This document shows positions 1 to 5,967 of a stretch of 9,263 nucleotides of DNA, one piece after another; position 1 is the stretch's first letter; each line of letters begins with the position of its first letter. Source of the stretch: an uncultured Flammeovirgaceae bacterium (GTDB taxonomy: Bacteria > Bacteroidota > Bacteroidia > Cytophagales > Cyclobacteriaceae); the NCBI GenBank assembly GCA_946480685.1, contig CAMLLI010000104.1, forward strand, positions 1-9,263, read 5' to 3'. Below the pieces are notes generated by a model that searched no databases, was not told the origin of the DNA, and was given only the letters and a program-made list of their open reading frames with translations. The translations under genes were made by a program, and so were the position numbers.

Positions 1-1729
1 CGCAGTCGTGACAATCTTTGATTTTACCGTTGAACGGATTTCCATAGAGCTCGACATTTTTACCTTCCGCTGATTGTTCCATGAAGGCAATGGCTTCGTC
101 AAGTTTACCCGCGTAGGCACTCATCACTGCCTGGTATTCATATATATCAGACAAGGTTATTCCATAAATACCTTCCGCCAGTTTTTCCCATGGTAATTTG
201 TTGGGCTTGTGTAAAAATGCTTTCATGGCTTCCGCGTTGGACGCTGTCTGATAGAATGTTGTGTTGCCGTCAAACAGTTCTGCAAAGACTACATTTTGCT
301 GGCTTGCATACAACGATGCTATATATCGTTTGCTCCAGCCCAGTGCATTTCTATAGCGGAATACTTCGTCTTCTGTATCTTTGATGTGATATAGCCTATC
401 GAGCTCCGGTAATAGTTTACCCTCCGCTTTCTCATCCATTTTAGTAGTAGCAGACAACGTGTTTATAAGTTTCAGTAAACGAATCTGGTTGGAAGCCAAT
501 TCACTCTTCGGACCTTTCTTCTCTGCTTTCTCAATCAGTTGCAAAGCCTGCGCGTTGTTACCCGCGATAATATTGAGATAACCGGATGCTATATTCCACA
601 GATGTGGTTTACCGGTTTTCTCCTCTTTCGCGATTGTATTTACCAATTGAAGTGCGTCTTTATTGATCTGCTCTTTCATGGTTTGCTTATACGCAACGGC
701 AGACTTGAACTCCATGTCGTTCAAACGAACTTCTTCTTTATTGACAAGTCGCGTCAGCAGATAATCGAGGTGTTCGCTGGCCGGATTCAATTTATATATT
801 TCACGTATTGCAGTTTTCTCGTCTGCATAGTAACCAAACAATGCCCAGAGTCCTGCTTTCTCTTCCGGAGTCTTTGCTAACGCCAGGGACGCCTGAAAAT
901 CTTTTTGTTCCTGCGGATGAAAATTATAGGCAGTAACCGTTCGGAGTGCAGGACACTTGTCAAACACCACACTGTATAGATAGTTGGATGTAGCGTAATC
1001 TTTCTTCTTGTAATATACACCTGCTACATACGACAGGCCGCGATAGTATAATACGTTCTGCGGAACACCGGCTTTTGTTTTTTCGAAGAATGTTACCGTG
1101 CCTTGCTTGTTGCTGCTATAGAAATAGGCCTTCATGGTTTGGAACCAATAACGGTTCTTCAGAAAAGCATCGCTTGTCTCATTGTAAAGTTTTTCAACTT
1201 GTGCGAGTGTCTTGGGATTAACAGCGGGTGCAGGTTGTGTCTCCTCGTAGCTCCACGAATTGAGGGGCGTTGTACTGCTGGTCTCAATATCTTTCGCATA
1301 GTATAGAAATTCTACAAAGCCTTTCACCTGCGGATCTGCACCATTAAGACGCGCATACGGAACAGGTAACTTTTGTTTTTTCTGCACCGCACTATACATC
1401 TCTTTCACACGGACGTCTGCGCTGTCGTTCAACAAAAGGAATGAAAGTTCTTTCGTGGTGAATTTACCTTTGAGATATTCTGACCATTCTCCTACTATAT
1501 CCTCATTAAAACGTGAAGTATAGTCGGCTTCAAAACCAATACTATAAAACACATCCTGCGGAGCGAAGAACAAGGGCGAATACGATTTATCTACATACGT
1601 CTCCGGTGTAAAGTTGGAATCATAATCATATCCCCAAAAATAATCCGCACAGGCAAACAGTATACTGTAAGTACCAAAAGCCACAAGGCTACAGAGTACG
1701 GCTAATTTTTTGAAAGAATTGGTTCTCAT
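1..1729 (-). CDS. Large helical-repeat lipoprotein of unknown function (3' end outside window)
   Basis: The frame is open from an ATG at 1729 to the left edge, giving 576 residues with no stop, so the C-terminus is missing. Residues 1-27 form a short basic N-terminus and a hydrophobic stretch ending in the lipobox LFAC (Cys27), which predicts a lipid-anchored protein. The mature part opens with an aromatic segment (ADYFWGYDYDSNFTPE) and then becomes rich in Leu, Ala, Tyr, Lys and Glu in helical pairs resembling TPR-like repeats. The last visible residues contain a DCHDC motif (about 572-576). I recall similar proteins as Bacteroidota hypothetical proteins, but no function is known to me. The start lies 41 nt inside the upstream lipoprotein gene, which implies cotranscription and possibly translational coupling. 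No clear ribosome binding site precedes the ATG. The reading frame and lipobox are certain; the TPR-like fold is inferred. Confidence 0.85.
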   Translation of the reverse strand, partial: MRTNSFKKLAVLCSLVAFGTYSILFACADYFWGYDYDSNFTPETYVDKSYSPLFFAPQDVFYSIGFEADYTSRFNEDIVGEWSEYLKGKFTTKELSFLLLNDSADVRVKEMYSAVQKKQKLPVPYARLNGADPQVKGFVEFLYYAKDIETSSTTPLNSWSYEETQPAPAVNPKTLAQVEKLYNETSDAFLKNRYWFQTMKAYFYSSNKQGTVTFFEKTKAGVPQNVLYYRGLSYVAGVYYKKKDYATSNYLYSVVFDKCPALRTVTAYNFHPQEQKDFQASLALAKTPEEKAGLWALFGYYADEKTAIREIYKLNPASEHLDYLLTRLVNKEEVRLNDMEFKSAVAYKQTMKEQINKDALQLVNTIAKEEKTGKPHLWNIASGYLNIIAGNNAQALQLIEKAEKKGPKSELASNQIRLLKLINTLSATTKMDEKAEGKLLPELDRLYHIKDTEDEVFRYRNALGWSKRYIASLYASQQNVVFAELFDGNTTFYQTASNAEAMKAFLHKPNKLPWEKLAEGIYGITLSDIYEYQAVMSAYAGKLDEAIAFMEQSAEGKNVELYGNPFNGKIKDCHDC

Positions 1730-2702
1730 GCTGGTAGTGTTTCAGGTTAAAGTTATCGAGGTCGTAGAATATCAGTTCGCCAGGTTGTCGGGTCATTGCT
1801 TTCGAAAGGTCTTCTATCATTTCTTCCAGGTCATCGGGCTTCACCGATTCGATCTTAATGCGATCTCCCTTCTCAAAGTAATAACCCATTTTAACAATGT
1901 TATCCTTCACTTCAAAGAAAGGAGGCTGTCTCATTTCAAAATGATCATCCTCCTGAAAGTTTGTTTCGTCAACTTTATTGAGTAAGCCAATCACCGTATT
2001 GTTTCGCACATGTATACCCCAGCTAAAAACCGGCAGCGCTATATCCAGTGGCAACGGGTAACTTTTTAAACTCGCAGTATAAAGCTGTGCAGTCGCGCGT
2101 TCGTAAATGGAATTCGAGGAATCAGGAGCAATGCGCCCCATATTGTAATACATCAACACGCCACGGTCCACCGCGGGCACACCGGTGTTCTGAAAATACT
2201 TTACCTGGTGGAGTCGTATTGTTGCGGAAAGTTTTTTGTTACTCTTCGCTTTCAGCAAGTCAATAAATTTGAAATATACTTCTTTGCTATTCAGAGTCCA
2301 GTCGCAGTCAAGCTGGATTTCGTCATAGGCAATGTTATGTCTAGTGTTAATTTGCCGGATATAGGACAATACTTTATCAACGAGATCGTCTATGTCCAGG
2401 GCAGGCTGAAGCATTACTTCATTTCGAATATATACTACGGGAATGATGTGAAGATCACCAGGCTGTTCATCAAACGTTATGGCCGACAACGGAACGGGTT
2501 GTCCTTTCTGTAACGCTACATCGAAATAGCGTACATATAGTTTGGAGACACCGTTTTGCTCCAGCGTGTACCGTTCATTTGGAGTGAGTTTAAAAACCGT
2601 GCGCCAATAGTAAAAAGAAACAGCAGGCTTGCTCCCATCCTCAGGAGTATTACAGGCCGACAGGATCAAACACAAAGCAAGCAGGTTCGTAATGCAACGC
2701 AT
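1689..2702 (-). CDS. Lipoprotein with glycoside-hydrolase-like TIM-barrel character, unknown function
   Basis: This encodes 337 residues from the ATG at 2702. The frame extends upstream to 2804, but I chose 2702 because residues 1-17 then form a lipoprotein signal peptide with lipobox LSAC (Cys17). The mature protein alternates predicted beta strands and helices: KLYVRYFDVAL (54-64), IIPVVYIRNE (86-95), DEIQLDCDWT (127-136), LSATIRLHQ (158-166), GVLMYYNMG (181-189), LDIALPVFSWG (219-229) and ELIFYDLDNF (309-318). That spacing and the acidic QLDCDWT strand end suggest a (beta/alpha)8 barrel of the glycoside-hydrolase-like kind, reminiscent of DUF3142-type families. This is inference: no catalytic pair can be assigned. 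The stop overlaps the start of the next lipoprotein gene by 41 nt, so the two probably form an operon and act together in the cell envelope. A candidate -7 promoter element lies just upstream. Confidence 0.85.
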   Translation of the reverse strand: MRCITNLLALCLILSACNTPEDGSKPAVSFYYWRTVFKLTPNERYTLEQNGVSKLYVRYFDVALQKGQPVPLSAITFDEQPGDLHIIPVVYIRNEVMLQPALDIDDLVDKVLSYIRQINTRHNIAYDEIQLDCDWTLNSKEVYFKFIDLLKAKSNKKLSATIRLHQVKYFQNTGVPAVDRGVLMYYNMGRIAPDSSNSIYERATAQLYTASLKSYPLPLDIALPVFSWGIHVRNNTVIGLLNKVDETNFQEDDHFEMRQPPFFEVKDNIVKMGYYFEKGDRIKIESVKPDDLEEMIEDLSKAMTRQPGELIFYDLDNFNLKHYQHENQFFQKISRTL

Positions 2703-2719
2703 CTTATAACAACAGCCGG

Positions 2720-2727
2720 CAAATGTA
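2720..2727 (-). promoter_or_regulatory. Candidate Bacteroidota -7 element for the lipoprotein pair
   Basis: On the minus strand the sequence reads TACATTTG, an exact match to TAnnTTTG, the -7 consensus of the Bacteroidota housekeeping sigma factor. Initiation would fall near 2714, leaving a leader of roughly a dozen nucleotides before the ATG at 2702. I see no TTTG about 19 bp further upstream, so only half of the promoter is supported. An 8-base match with two free positions can occur by chance. Confidence 0.3.
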
Positions 2728-2818
2728 CTAATTTGAAAGAACCCATGCCTACCGCCATGCCAACTTTGAAACGAGTATTTTTTTTCGAAATATTGAGTCG
2801 TCAAACAAACAACTGAAC

Positions 2819-3076
2819 ATGACCAACACGGGAGACATATCGAATCTGAATCAAGACAATCTTCAGCTTTACCTGCTCAAGCATGCCATTCAAAACACGG
2901 TTTATCTGCAGTCCATTCTCAAAAAACAATTCGAACTTCAGCACCTGCTACAGGAAGGAAAGATCGACAGAAATGCCGTGAACGAAGACCTCGCGGAAAA
3001 GCTAAGTCAGCTCGATGCCGTTATCCAGAAAGAAATGATGCAGGCGCTTGCCGACATTAGTCCCAAAGGAAGGTGA
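2819..3076 (+). CDS. Small coiled-coil-like protein, unknown function
   Basis: This encodes 85 residues, soluble and without a signal peptide. From about residue 12 onward the sequence is almost entirely helix-compatible, with leucine and isoleucine spaced in a heptad-like way (LYLLKHAIQNTVYLQSIL, then FELQHLLQ, then LAEKLSQLDAVIQKEMMQAL). A short helical hairpin or oligomeric coiled coil is likely. It is transcribed divergently from the lipoprotein pair, with 116 bp between the start codons. No clear Shine-Dalgarno site precedes the ATG; the upstream sequence is A-rich. The stop codon is embedded in a 12-bp hairpin. I do not recognise the family. Its reality is supported by protein-like composition, the lack of a better gene on either strand there, and the promoter-sized gap to the divergent gene. 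Confidence 0.7.
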   Translation: MTNTGDISNLNQDNLQLYLLKHAIQNTVYLQSILKKQFELQHLLQEGKIDRNAVNEDLAEKLSQLDAVIQKEMMQALADISPKGR

Positions 3077-3102
3077 TTCCTCATAAAAAAAATTACCTTT
3101 CT
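3067..3102 (+). terminator. Hairpin overlapping the stop codon of the small coiled-coil gene
   Basis: AGGAAGGTGATT (3067-3078) pairs with AATTACCTTTCT (3091-3102) around a 12-nt A-rich loop. That gives 12 consecutive pairs, two of them G-U in plus-strand RNA. In minus-strand RNA the same two positions become A-C mismatches, so the structure favours the plus transcript. The TGA stop (3074-3076) lies inside the stem. The downstream sequence is pyrimidine-rich (CCTCTCTGG) but has no U-run, so it may be a weak terminator or a 3'-end protecting stem-loop. Confidence 0.4.
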
Positions 3103-3182
3103 CCTCTCTGGTCAAATTGTTATCAGGCATCGCCACTCGTTCTGCATAAAATCATAGTGCAGTACCAGGCTTATTATATATA

Positions 3183-4280
3183 CTATTTACCGAGCCTGAT
3201 CACTCTCCCCTCGCGTGCGGATTGTTTGGCGGCTTCCAGTATCTCCACAACGATAAGATTATTCTCCAGCGATGACAGGTCTGTCGGACGAACTTTTATT
3301 TCGCCACGTACAACGGCTGCGAGGTATGCGAACGGGTCGCTATAGGACTTTTCATAAGCAGGACTGGTTATATACTCTTCCGGTTTGTTCGCTGCAGATT
3401 TTACTTTAGAGCCCTGGCGATCGGCCAGTATATATCCGCGCTCGCCGTATAGCTCCATATCTTTACGACCAAACGGCCAGTTCCAGGATGCCTGTATAAT
3501 TCCATGTCCTTCCGGATAGGTAACGATGATTGTTGCATCGTCATCTACACGCGGGTATATATGTGGTTTCAGTTGTTGGGTAACAGCCGATACCGTTAGT
3601 GGCTTGGCACCATTCATCAGCCAGGTGAGCAGGTTTACACCGTAACATCCAAAGTCCATTAGAGCACCGCCTCCGTTTTTAACCGGATCGGTAAGCCAGT
3701 TCAAGAACTCCGGACCAACGCCAATTTCCTTAGGGCCTTCATGACCATCGTGAATAACAGCTTTGCGTAATTTGCCGAGGGAGTGATTCTTCAGAAAGAT
3801 CTCTTCTACTTTCTGATTACTGGTATACCAGGTAGTTTCGTAATTGGTAAGAACAAAAATATTGTGCTTGCGCGCGAGCGATTCGATTTGTCGTGCGTGA
3901 TCCATACTTACCGCCAATGGTTTTTCAACCATCACATGAATGTGCCGTGGAGCGCAGGCCTTCACAACGTCCAGGTGTTCAAAGGTACTGCTAAACCCGG
4001 TAACGGCTTCCGGGCGTGTCTTCTCAAGCATCTCTTCCAGTGAAGTATATAGCAGTGTCAGCGGCAATTTATACTGCTTGCAATAACGTTCGCCCAGGGC
4101 ACGGTCAGGCTCAGCTATACCGGTTATTTCAATGTCTCCATCATCCGCGCGGTCGAGGATCCATCCAACGTGGCCGTGTGTTAACCCGGCTACGCCAATG
4201 CGAAAAGGTTTCTTATCCTGTGGCAATGCAATAGTATAGGCAAACACCAGCATGGCGATCGTGAGTATTAGTCGTGACAT
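3183..4280 (-). CDS. Exported Gfo/Idh/MocA family oxidoreductase
   Basis: This encodes 365 residues. Residues 1-20 form a Sec-type signal sequence (hydrophobic LILTIAMLVFAYTIAL), followed by a Rossmann dinucleotide-binding start, RIGVAGLTHGHVG (27-39), in which the usual third glycine is replaced. The family EKP motif is at 119-121 within VMVEKPLAV, and the C-terminal substrate-side segment GGGALMDFGCYGVN (203-216) matches the conserved D-x-G-x-Y pattern. Family members use NAD(P) to oxidise or epimerise sugars and inositols, or to open glycosidic bonds by redox chemistry; the substrate cannot be read here. Length is normal for the family. The signal peptide has no twin arginine, although exported family members with pre-bound cofactor often use Tat. 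It is transcribed alone or with the small gene upstream, across a 178-bp gap. It may act on periplasmic sugars, but no carbohydrate operon surrounds it. Confidence 0.92.
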   Translation of the reverse strand: MSRLILTIAMLVFAYTIALPQDKKPFRIGVAGLTHGHVGWILDRADDGDIEITGIAEPDRALGERYCKQYKLPLTLLYTSLEEMLEKTRPEAVTGFSSTFEHLDVVKACAPRHIHVMVEKPLAVSMDHARQIESLARKHNIFVLTNYETTWYTSNQKVEEIFLKNHSLGKLRKAVIHDGHEGPKEIGVGPEFLNWLTDPVKNGGGALMDFGCYGVNLLTWLMNGAKPLTVSAVTQQLKPHIYPRVDDDATIIVTYPEGHGIIQASWNWPFGRKDMELYGERGYILADRQGSKVKSAANKPEEYITSPAYEKSYSDPFAYLAAVVRGEIKVRPTDLSSLENNLIVVEILEAAKQSAREGRVIRLGK

Positions 4281-4337
4281 ACGCTTAAGGGCAAAGTATG
4301 TACAAGGTAAAGAATACCCGCGAAGTTGCTGCTGTAC

Positions 4338-4362
4338 GAAGGAAGTTATCCTTCAGTGAAGG
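4338..4362. repeat. Overlapping inverted repeats forming two exclusive hairpins
   Basis: GAAGGA (4338-4343), TCCTTC (4349-4354) and GAAGG (4358-4362) occur in series. The middle arm can pair with the left arm (6 bp, 5-nt loop) or the right arm (5 bp, 3-nt loop), not both. The element sits in the 178-bp gap between two minus-strand genes, about 58 bp before the oxidoreductase start. There is no T-tract on either side, so it is not an intrinsic terminator. It could be a protein-binding site or an RNA switch, or be due to chance. Confidence 0.35.
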
Positions 4363-4458
4363 AATACAGGGATGAGTGGGATTTCCGGAGGATACACGCG
4401 CCATTACAGGCCAGGCTCAGACTGACCGAATACAGCGTGTACCCCTCACGTTGTGTGA

Positions 4459-4734
4459 TCAGTTGATCTTGATATCTTCGACAGCATCGATGCTGAGGAA
4501 TGACTTCACCTTCGAGAAGAAGGACGTGCGTTGCTGAACAATAACGTATTGATTATTGATGACCTGGACGACCTCGCATCTTTCAACAGTTTTACTGTTG
4601 TAAGTAAGTTCGATGGATTGTCGCGCATCCTTCATCAGAGTAAGGATGCTAACCTTTTCCTGAAATGACATCATAGTAACTTTAGTTTGGTTTGTCTTAT
4701 GCCGCTCCTGCCGCTGACTATATTTTTCTTTCAT
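4459..4734 (-). CDS. Small beta-rich protein, unknown function
   Basis: This encodes 91 residues from an ATG at 4734, preceded by a weak purine-rich AAGAAG. An alternative start is the double ATG at 4674/4671 (MMSFQEKV), which would give about 71 residues and remove a very polar N-terminus rich in Lys, Gln and Arg. The remainder has one helix-like segment (FQEKVSILTLMKDA) and then alternating hydrophobic strands: SIELTYN, ERCEVVQVINNQYVIVQQ and AVEDIKI. This suggests a small SH3-like or Sm-like barrel. No cysteine pair, membrane segment or signal peptide is seen. I do not recognise the family and assign no function. Upstream lies the 477-bp gene-free region; downstream is a 178-bp gap before the oxidoreductase on the same strand. 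Coding status rests on the protein-like pattern and lack of alternatives. Confidence 0.65.
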   Translation of the reverse strand: MKEKYSQRQERHKTNQTKVTMMSFQEKVSILTLMKDARQSIELTYNSKTVERCEVVQVINNQYVIVQQRTSFFSKVKSFLSIDAVEDIKIN

Positions 4735-4884
4735 CGCTTCTTGGATGTAAAAATATTCGCGCGGTCACGTTGAGCTTGCGTACTATACAAAGGTGCAATC
4801 GATACCAGCAGTATGCTCGCCAAAATACAATCATACATAACACTACTGGGTATTCTTATCAATCATGCAGGTTGCGGTGATCAG

Positions 4885-4946
4885 TTCCGCGGAAGATGTC
4901 TGAAGACACTAATTTTTGACACAGACTTACCGTTATACAGATCTGT
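4885..4946. repeat. Cluster of three short palindromes in noncoding DNA
   Basis: Three inverted repeats lie within 62 bp: TTCCGCGGAA (4885-4894, perfect), TGTCT-GA-AGACA (4897-4908, 5-bp arms) and ACAGATCTGT (4937-4946, perfect). They may be operator-like protein-binding sites or short stems of a noncoding transcript. They lie directly ahead of the terminator-like hairpin at 4972-5000. No gene overlaps them. Confidence 0.4.
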
Positions 4947-4971
4947 TCTCAGCGTTTCCCTTAGATGAATT

Positions 4972-5000
4972 AAGTCTCATACGCAGACTTCGTTTTTTTT
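4972..5000 (+). terminator. Terminator-like hairpin with T8 on the plus strand, no known upstream gene
   Basis: AAGTCT (4972-4977) pairs with AGACTT (4985-4990) around a 7-nt loop; two bases later a run of eight T follows (4993-5000). The stem is short and AT-rich, so it would be a weak intrinsic terminator. A second copy of AGACTT at 4923-4928 could pair with the same AAGTCT and block the hairpin. No plus-strand gene precedes it, so it would end either a small RNA or read-through transcription. Confidence 0.4.
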
Positions 5001-5149
5001 ACATAGATCATTGTTACAACGGTGGGCTACCCGCCAGCCAAAATTTTCACACCGGCTGTTTTTCTTACACCCGGAATCCCTAGTCTTGAAAGAATTTTGA
5101 TTTATCACAGCGAGCTGGCACTGTTCCGCCAGGTGCAATATATACCCAC

Positions 5150-5189
5150 AAAAAAAATCAACAGGGAGAGACATAGCGTCCCATCCCTG
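5150..5189 (-). terminator. Intrinsic terminator of the BON-domain gene
   Basis: In minus-strand RNA, CAGGGA then GGGAC pair with GTCTC then TCCCTG. This gives an 11-bp stem with one bulged T and one G-U pair, closed by the loop GCTAT (plus-strand arms 5162-5172 and 5178-5189). Three bases after the stem a run of eight T follows (A8 at 5150-5157 on the plus strand). It begins about 23 bp after the stop codon of the BON gene. The plus strand has no T-run after the stem, so it acts in one direction only. Confidence 0.85.
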
Positions 5190-5211
5190 CCGATCAATCC
5201 TAAACTAACAT

Positions 5212-5724
5212 TTACACTATATTCGGTCTAACATGCTCCCGCTCTTGCTGGTGCTTGTTAGCCTGATTAACATGAATTCTGTTTTCTATATTCACAACGC
5301 CTAATACATTTTCCGTGAGATCTTCCGCCAGTCGTTTGGCAAAGTGATCTTCCACTAAGCCCGTCAGTATAACTTCACCATTTTTTACTTCCACTTCTAT
5401 CTCGGACGCATCGAGATGCGGATCATCACAAAGGAGATCACACACGATCTCGCGAATGCGTTCATCCGAACGTTTATAATTTCGAGGACCTTTTCCACGA
5501 TGGCCTTCACTATATATACCTTCATTTTGCCGGTTCCCTTCAGGTGCAGTTGCCATGGCACCGGTATCACCACGGTATCGCTGGGTACCTGGCTGATCCC
5601 ATTCAACGTGGCGGTTTCTTCGATCTTCATGCGCACTTTGTTCCCGTTCGCGGTCACGTACCATGTTGCCTTGCCTCCCGGACGCGAGGAAGGCCGCTTC
5701 TGTTTGTTCTCTGTAATTTCTCAT
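5212..5724 (-). CDS. BON-domain protein with charged, disordered N-terminus
   Basis: This encodes 170 residues from the ATG at 5724. The frame extends upstream to a TTG at 5793 (193 residues), which is less likely. The first half is hydrophilic and low in complexity (Arg, Glu, Gln, Gly, Asn) and probably disordered. It leads through KGPRNYKRSDERIREIV into a BON domain covering roughly residues 87-153, with the signature pieces ASEIEVEVKNGEVILTGLV and VLGVVNIENRIHV. BON domains (bacterial OsmY and nodulation) bind lipid or envelope components, and OsmY-type proteins respond to osmotic stress. Here there is a single domain and no signal peptide, so a cytoplasmic or membrane-edge location is possible. 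Bacteroidota have many single-BON proteins with this KGP-x-x-Y-x-RSDERIRE lead-in, as I recall. The gene diverges from the polysaccharide export operon and ends at a strong intrinsic terminator. Confidence 0.85.
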   Translation of the reverse strand: MRNYREQTEAAFLASGRQGNMVRDREREQSAHEDRRNRHVEWDQPGTQRYRGDTGAMATAPEGNRQNEGIYSEGHRGKGPRNYKRSDERIREIVCDLLCDDPHLDASEIEVEVKNGEVILTGLVEDHFAKRLAEDLTENVLGVVNIENRIHVNQANKHQQEREHVRPNIV

Positions 5725-5807
5725 CGCTGCAGTCTGGAAAGATCTGCGATACGCCTTCCTAAAATTGTGCCTGCGATACAGTGCGCGAACCAATGGCTTC
5801 TCTTCAT
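5721..5807 (-). CDS. Possible 28-residue upstream ORF coupled to the BON gene by ATGA
   Basis: An ATG at 5807 opens a 28-codon frame that begins MKRSHWFAHC and ends with TGA at 5721-5723. That stop overlaps the ATG of the BON gene as ATGA, the classic geometry for translational coupling. The peptide is basic with a mildly hydrophobic middle and has no known relative. It may be a leader peptide, or a chance frame in the region where the BON frame is also open. Only the geometry supports it. Confidence 0.25.
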   Translation of the reverse strand: MKRSHWFAHCIAGTILGRRIADLSRLQR

Positions 5808-5885
5808 CAAAACGATATACAGGTGAGGAATGCCGTCATCGGTCACGTCAGTTGCGACTACATCAGCGTCACGACTGTGGCAACA

Positions 5886-5916
5886 TTTATATTCATGCAG
5901 GCGTTGTATACATTTC
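5886..5916 (+). promoter_or_regulatory. Candidate Bacteroidota promoter of the polysaccharide export operon
   Basis: TTTA (5886-5889) and TACATTTC (5909-5916) are separated by exactly 19 bp. They match the Bacteroidota -33 (TTTG) and -7 (TAnnTTTG) elements with one mismatch each. Initiation near 5923 would give a leader of about 45 nt before the permease ATG at 5968. The site is in the 243-bp divergent gap between the BON and permease starts, where a promoter is expected. Confidence 0.4.
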
Positions 5917-5967
5917 CATTTCTGGTAATTGCTTCGTAAATTATTCGTTTTTGAGCAAATACTATTT

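Larger units (their letters stand above)
4735..5211. other. Gene-free intergenic region rich in palindromes
   Basis: No frame of credible composition spans these 477 bp. A 65-residue minus-strand frame (4977-5174) and a 69-residue plus-strand frame (5022-5231) exist but look random and collide with terminator elements. The right end contains the intrinsic terminator of the BON gene. The centre (4885-5000) holds a palindrome cluster ending in a T8 run. The left end should contain the promoter of the small minus-strand gene, but no full Bacteroidota promoter is visible. Confidence 0.6.

Noticed and set aside
2703..2804. 34-residue upstream extension of the barrel-like lipoprotein
   Set aside because: It would place a polar segment before the signal peptide and bury the lipobox, and it overlaps the candidate promoter.
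3124..3176. Terminator for the oxidoreductase gene on the minus strand
   Set aside because: Only a weak 5-bp CTGCA/TGCAG stem with a long loop and no T-run is visible.
5022..5036. GGTGGG/CCCGCC hairpin as a terminator
   Set aside because: The loop is only 3 nt and no T-run follows on either strand.
4977..5174. 65-residue minus-strand frame as a small gene
   Set aside because: Random-looking composition; its 5' end lies inside the BON terminator and its 3' end in the plus-strand terminator-like hairpin.
5416..5826. 136-residue plus-strand frame opposite the BON gene
   Set aside because: It is antisense to a recognised BON domain and has no family features.
5929..5967. TTG start adding 13 residues to the permease
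   Set aside because: The ATG at 5968 gives the standard family N-terminus.
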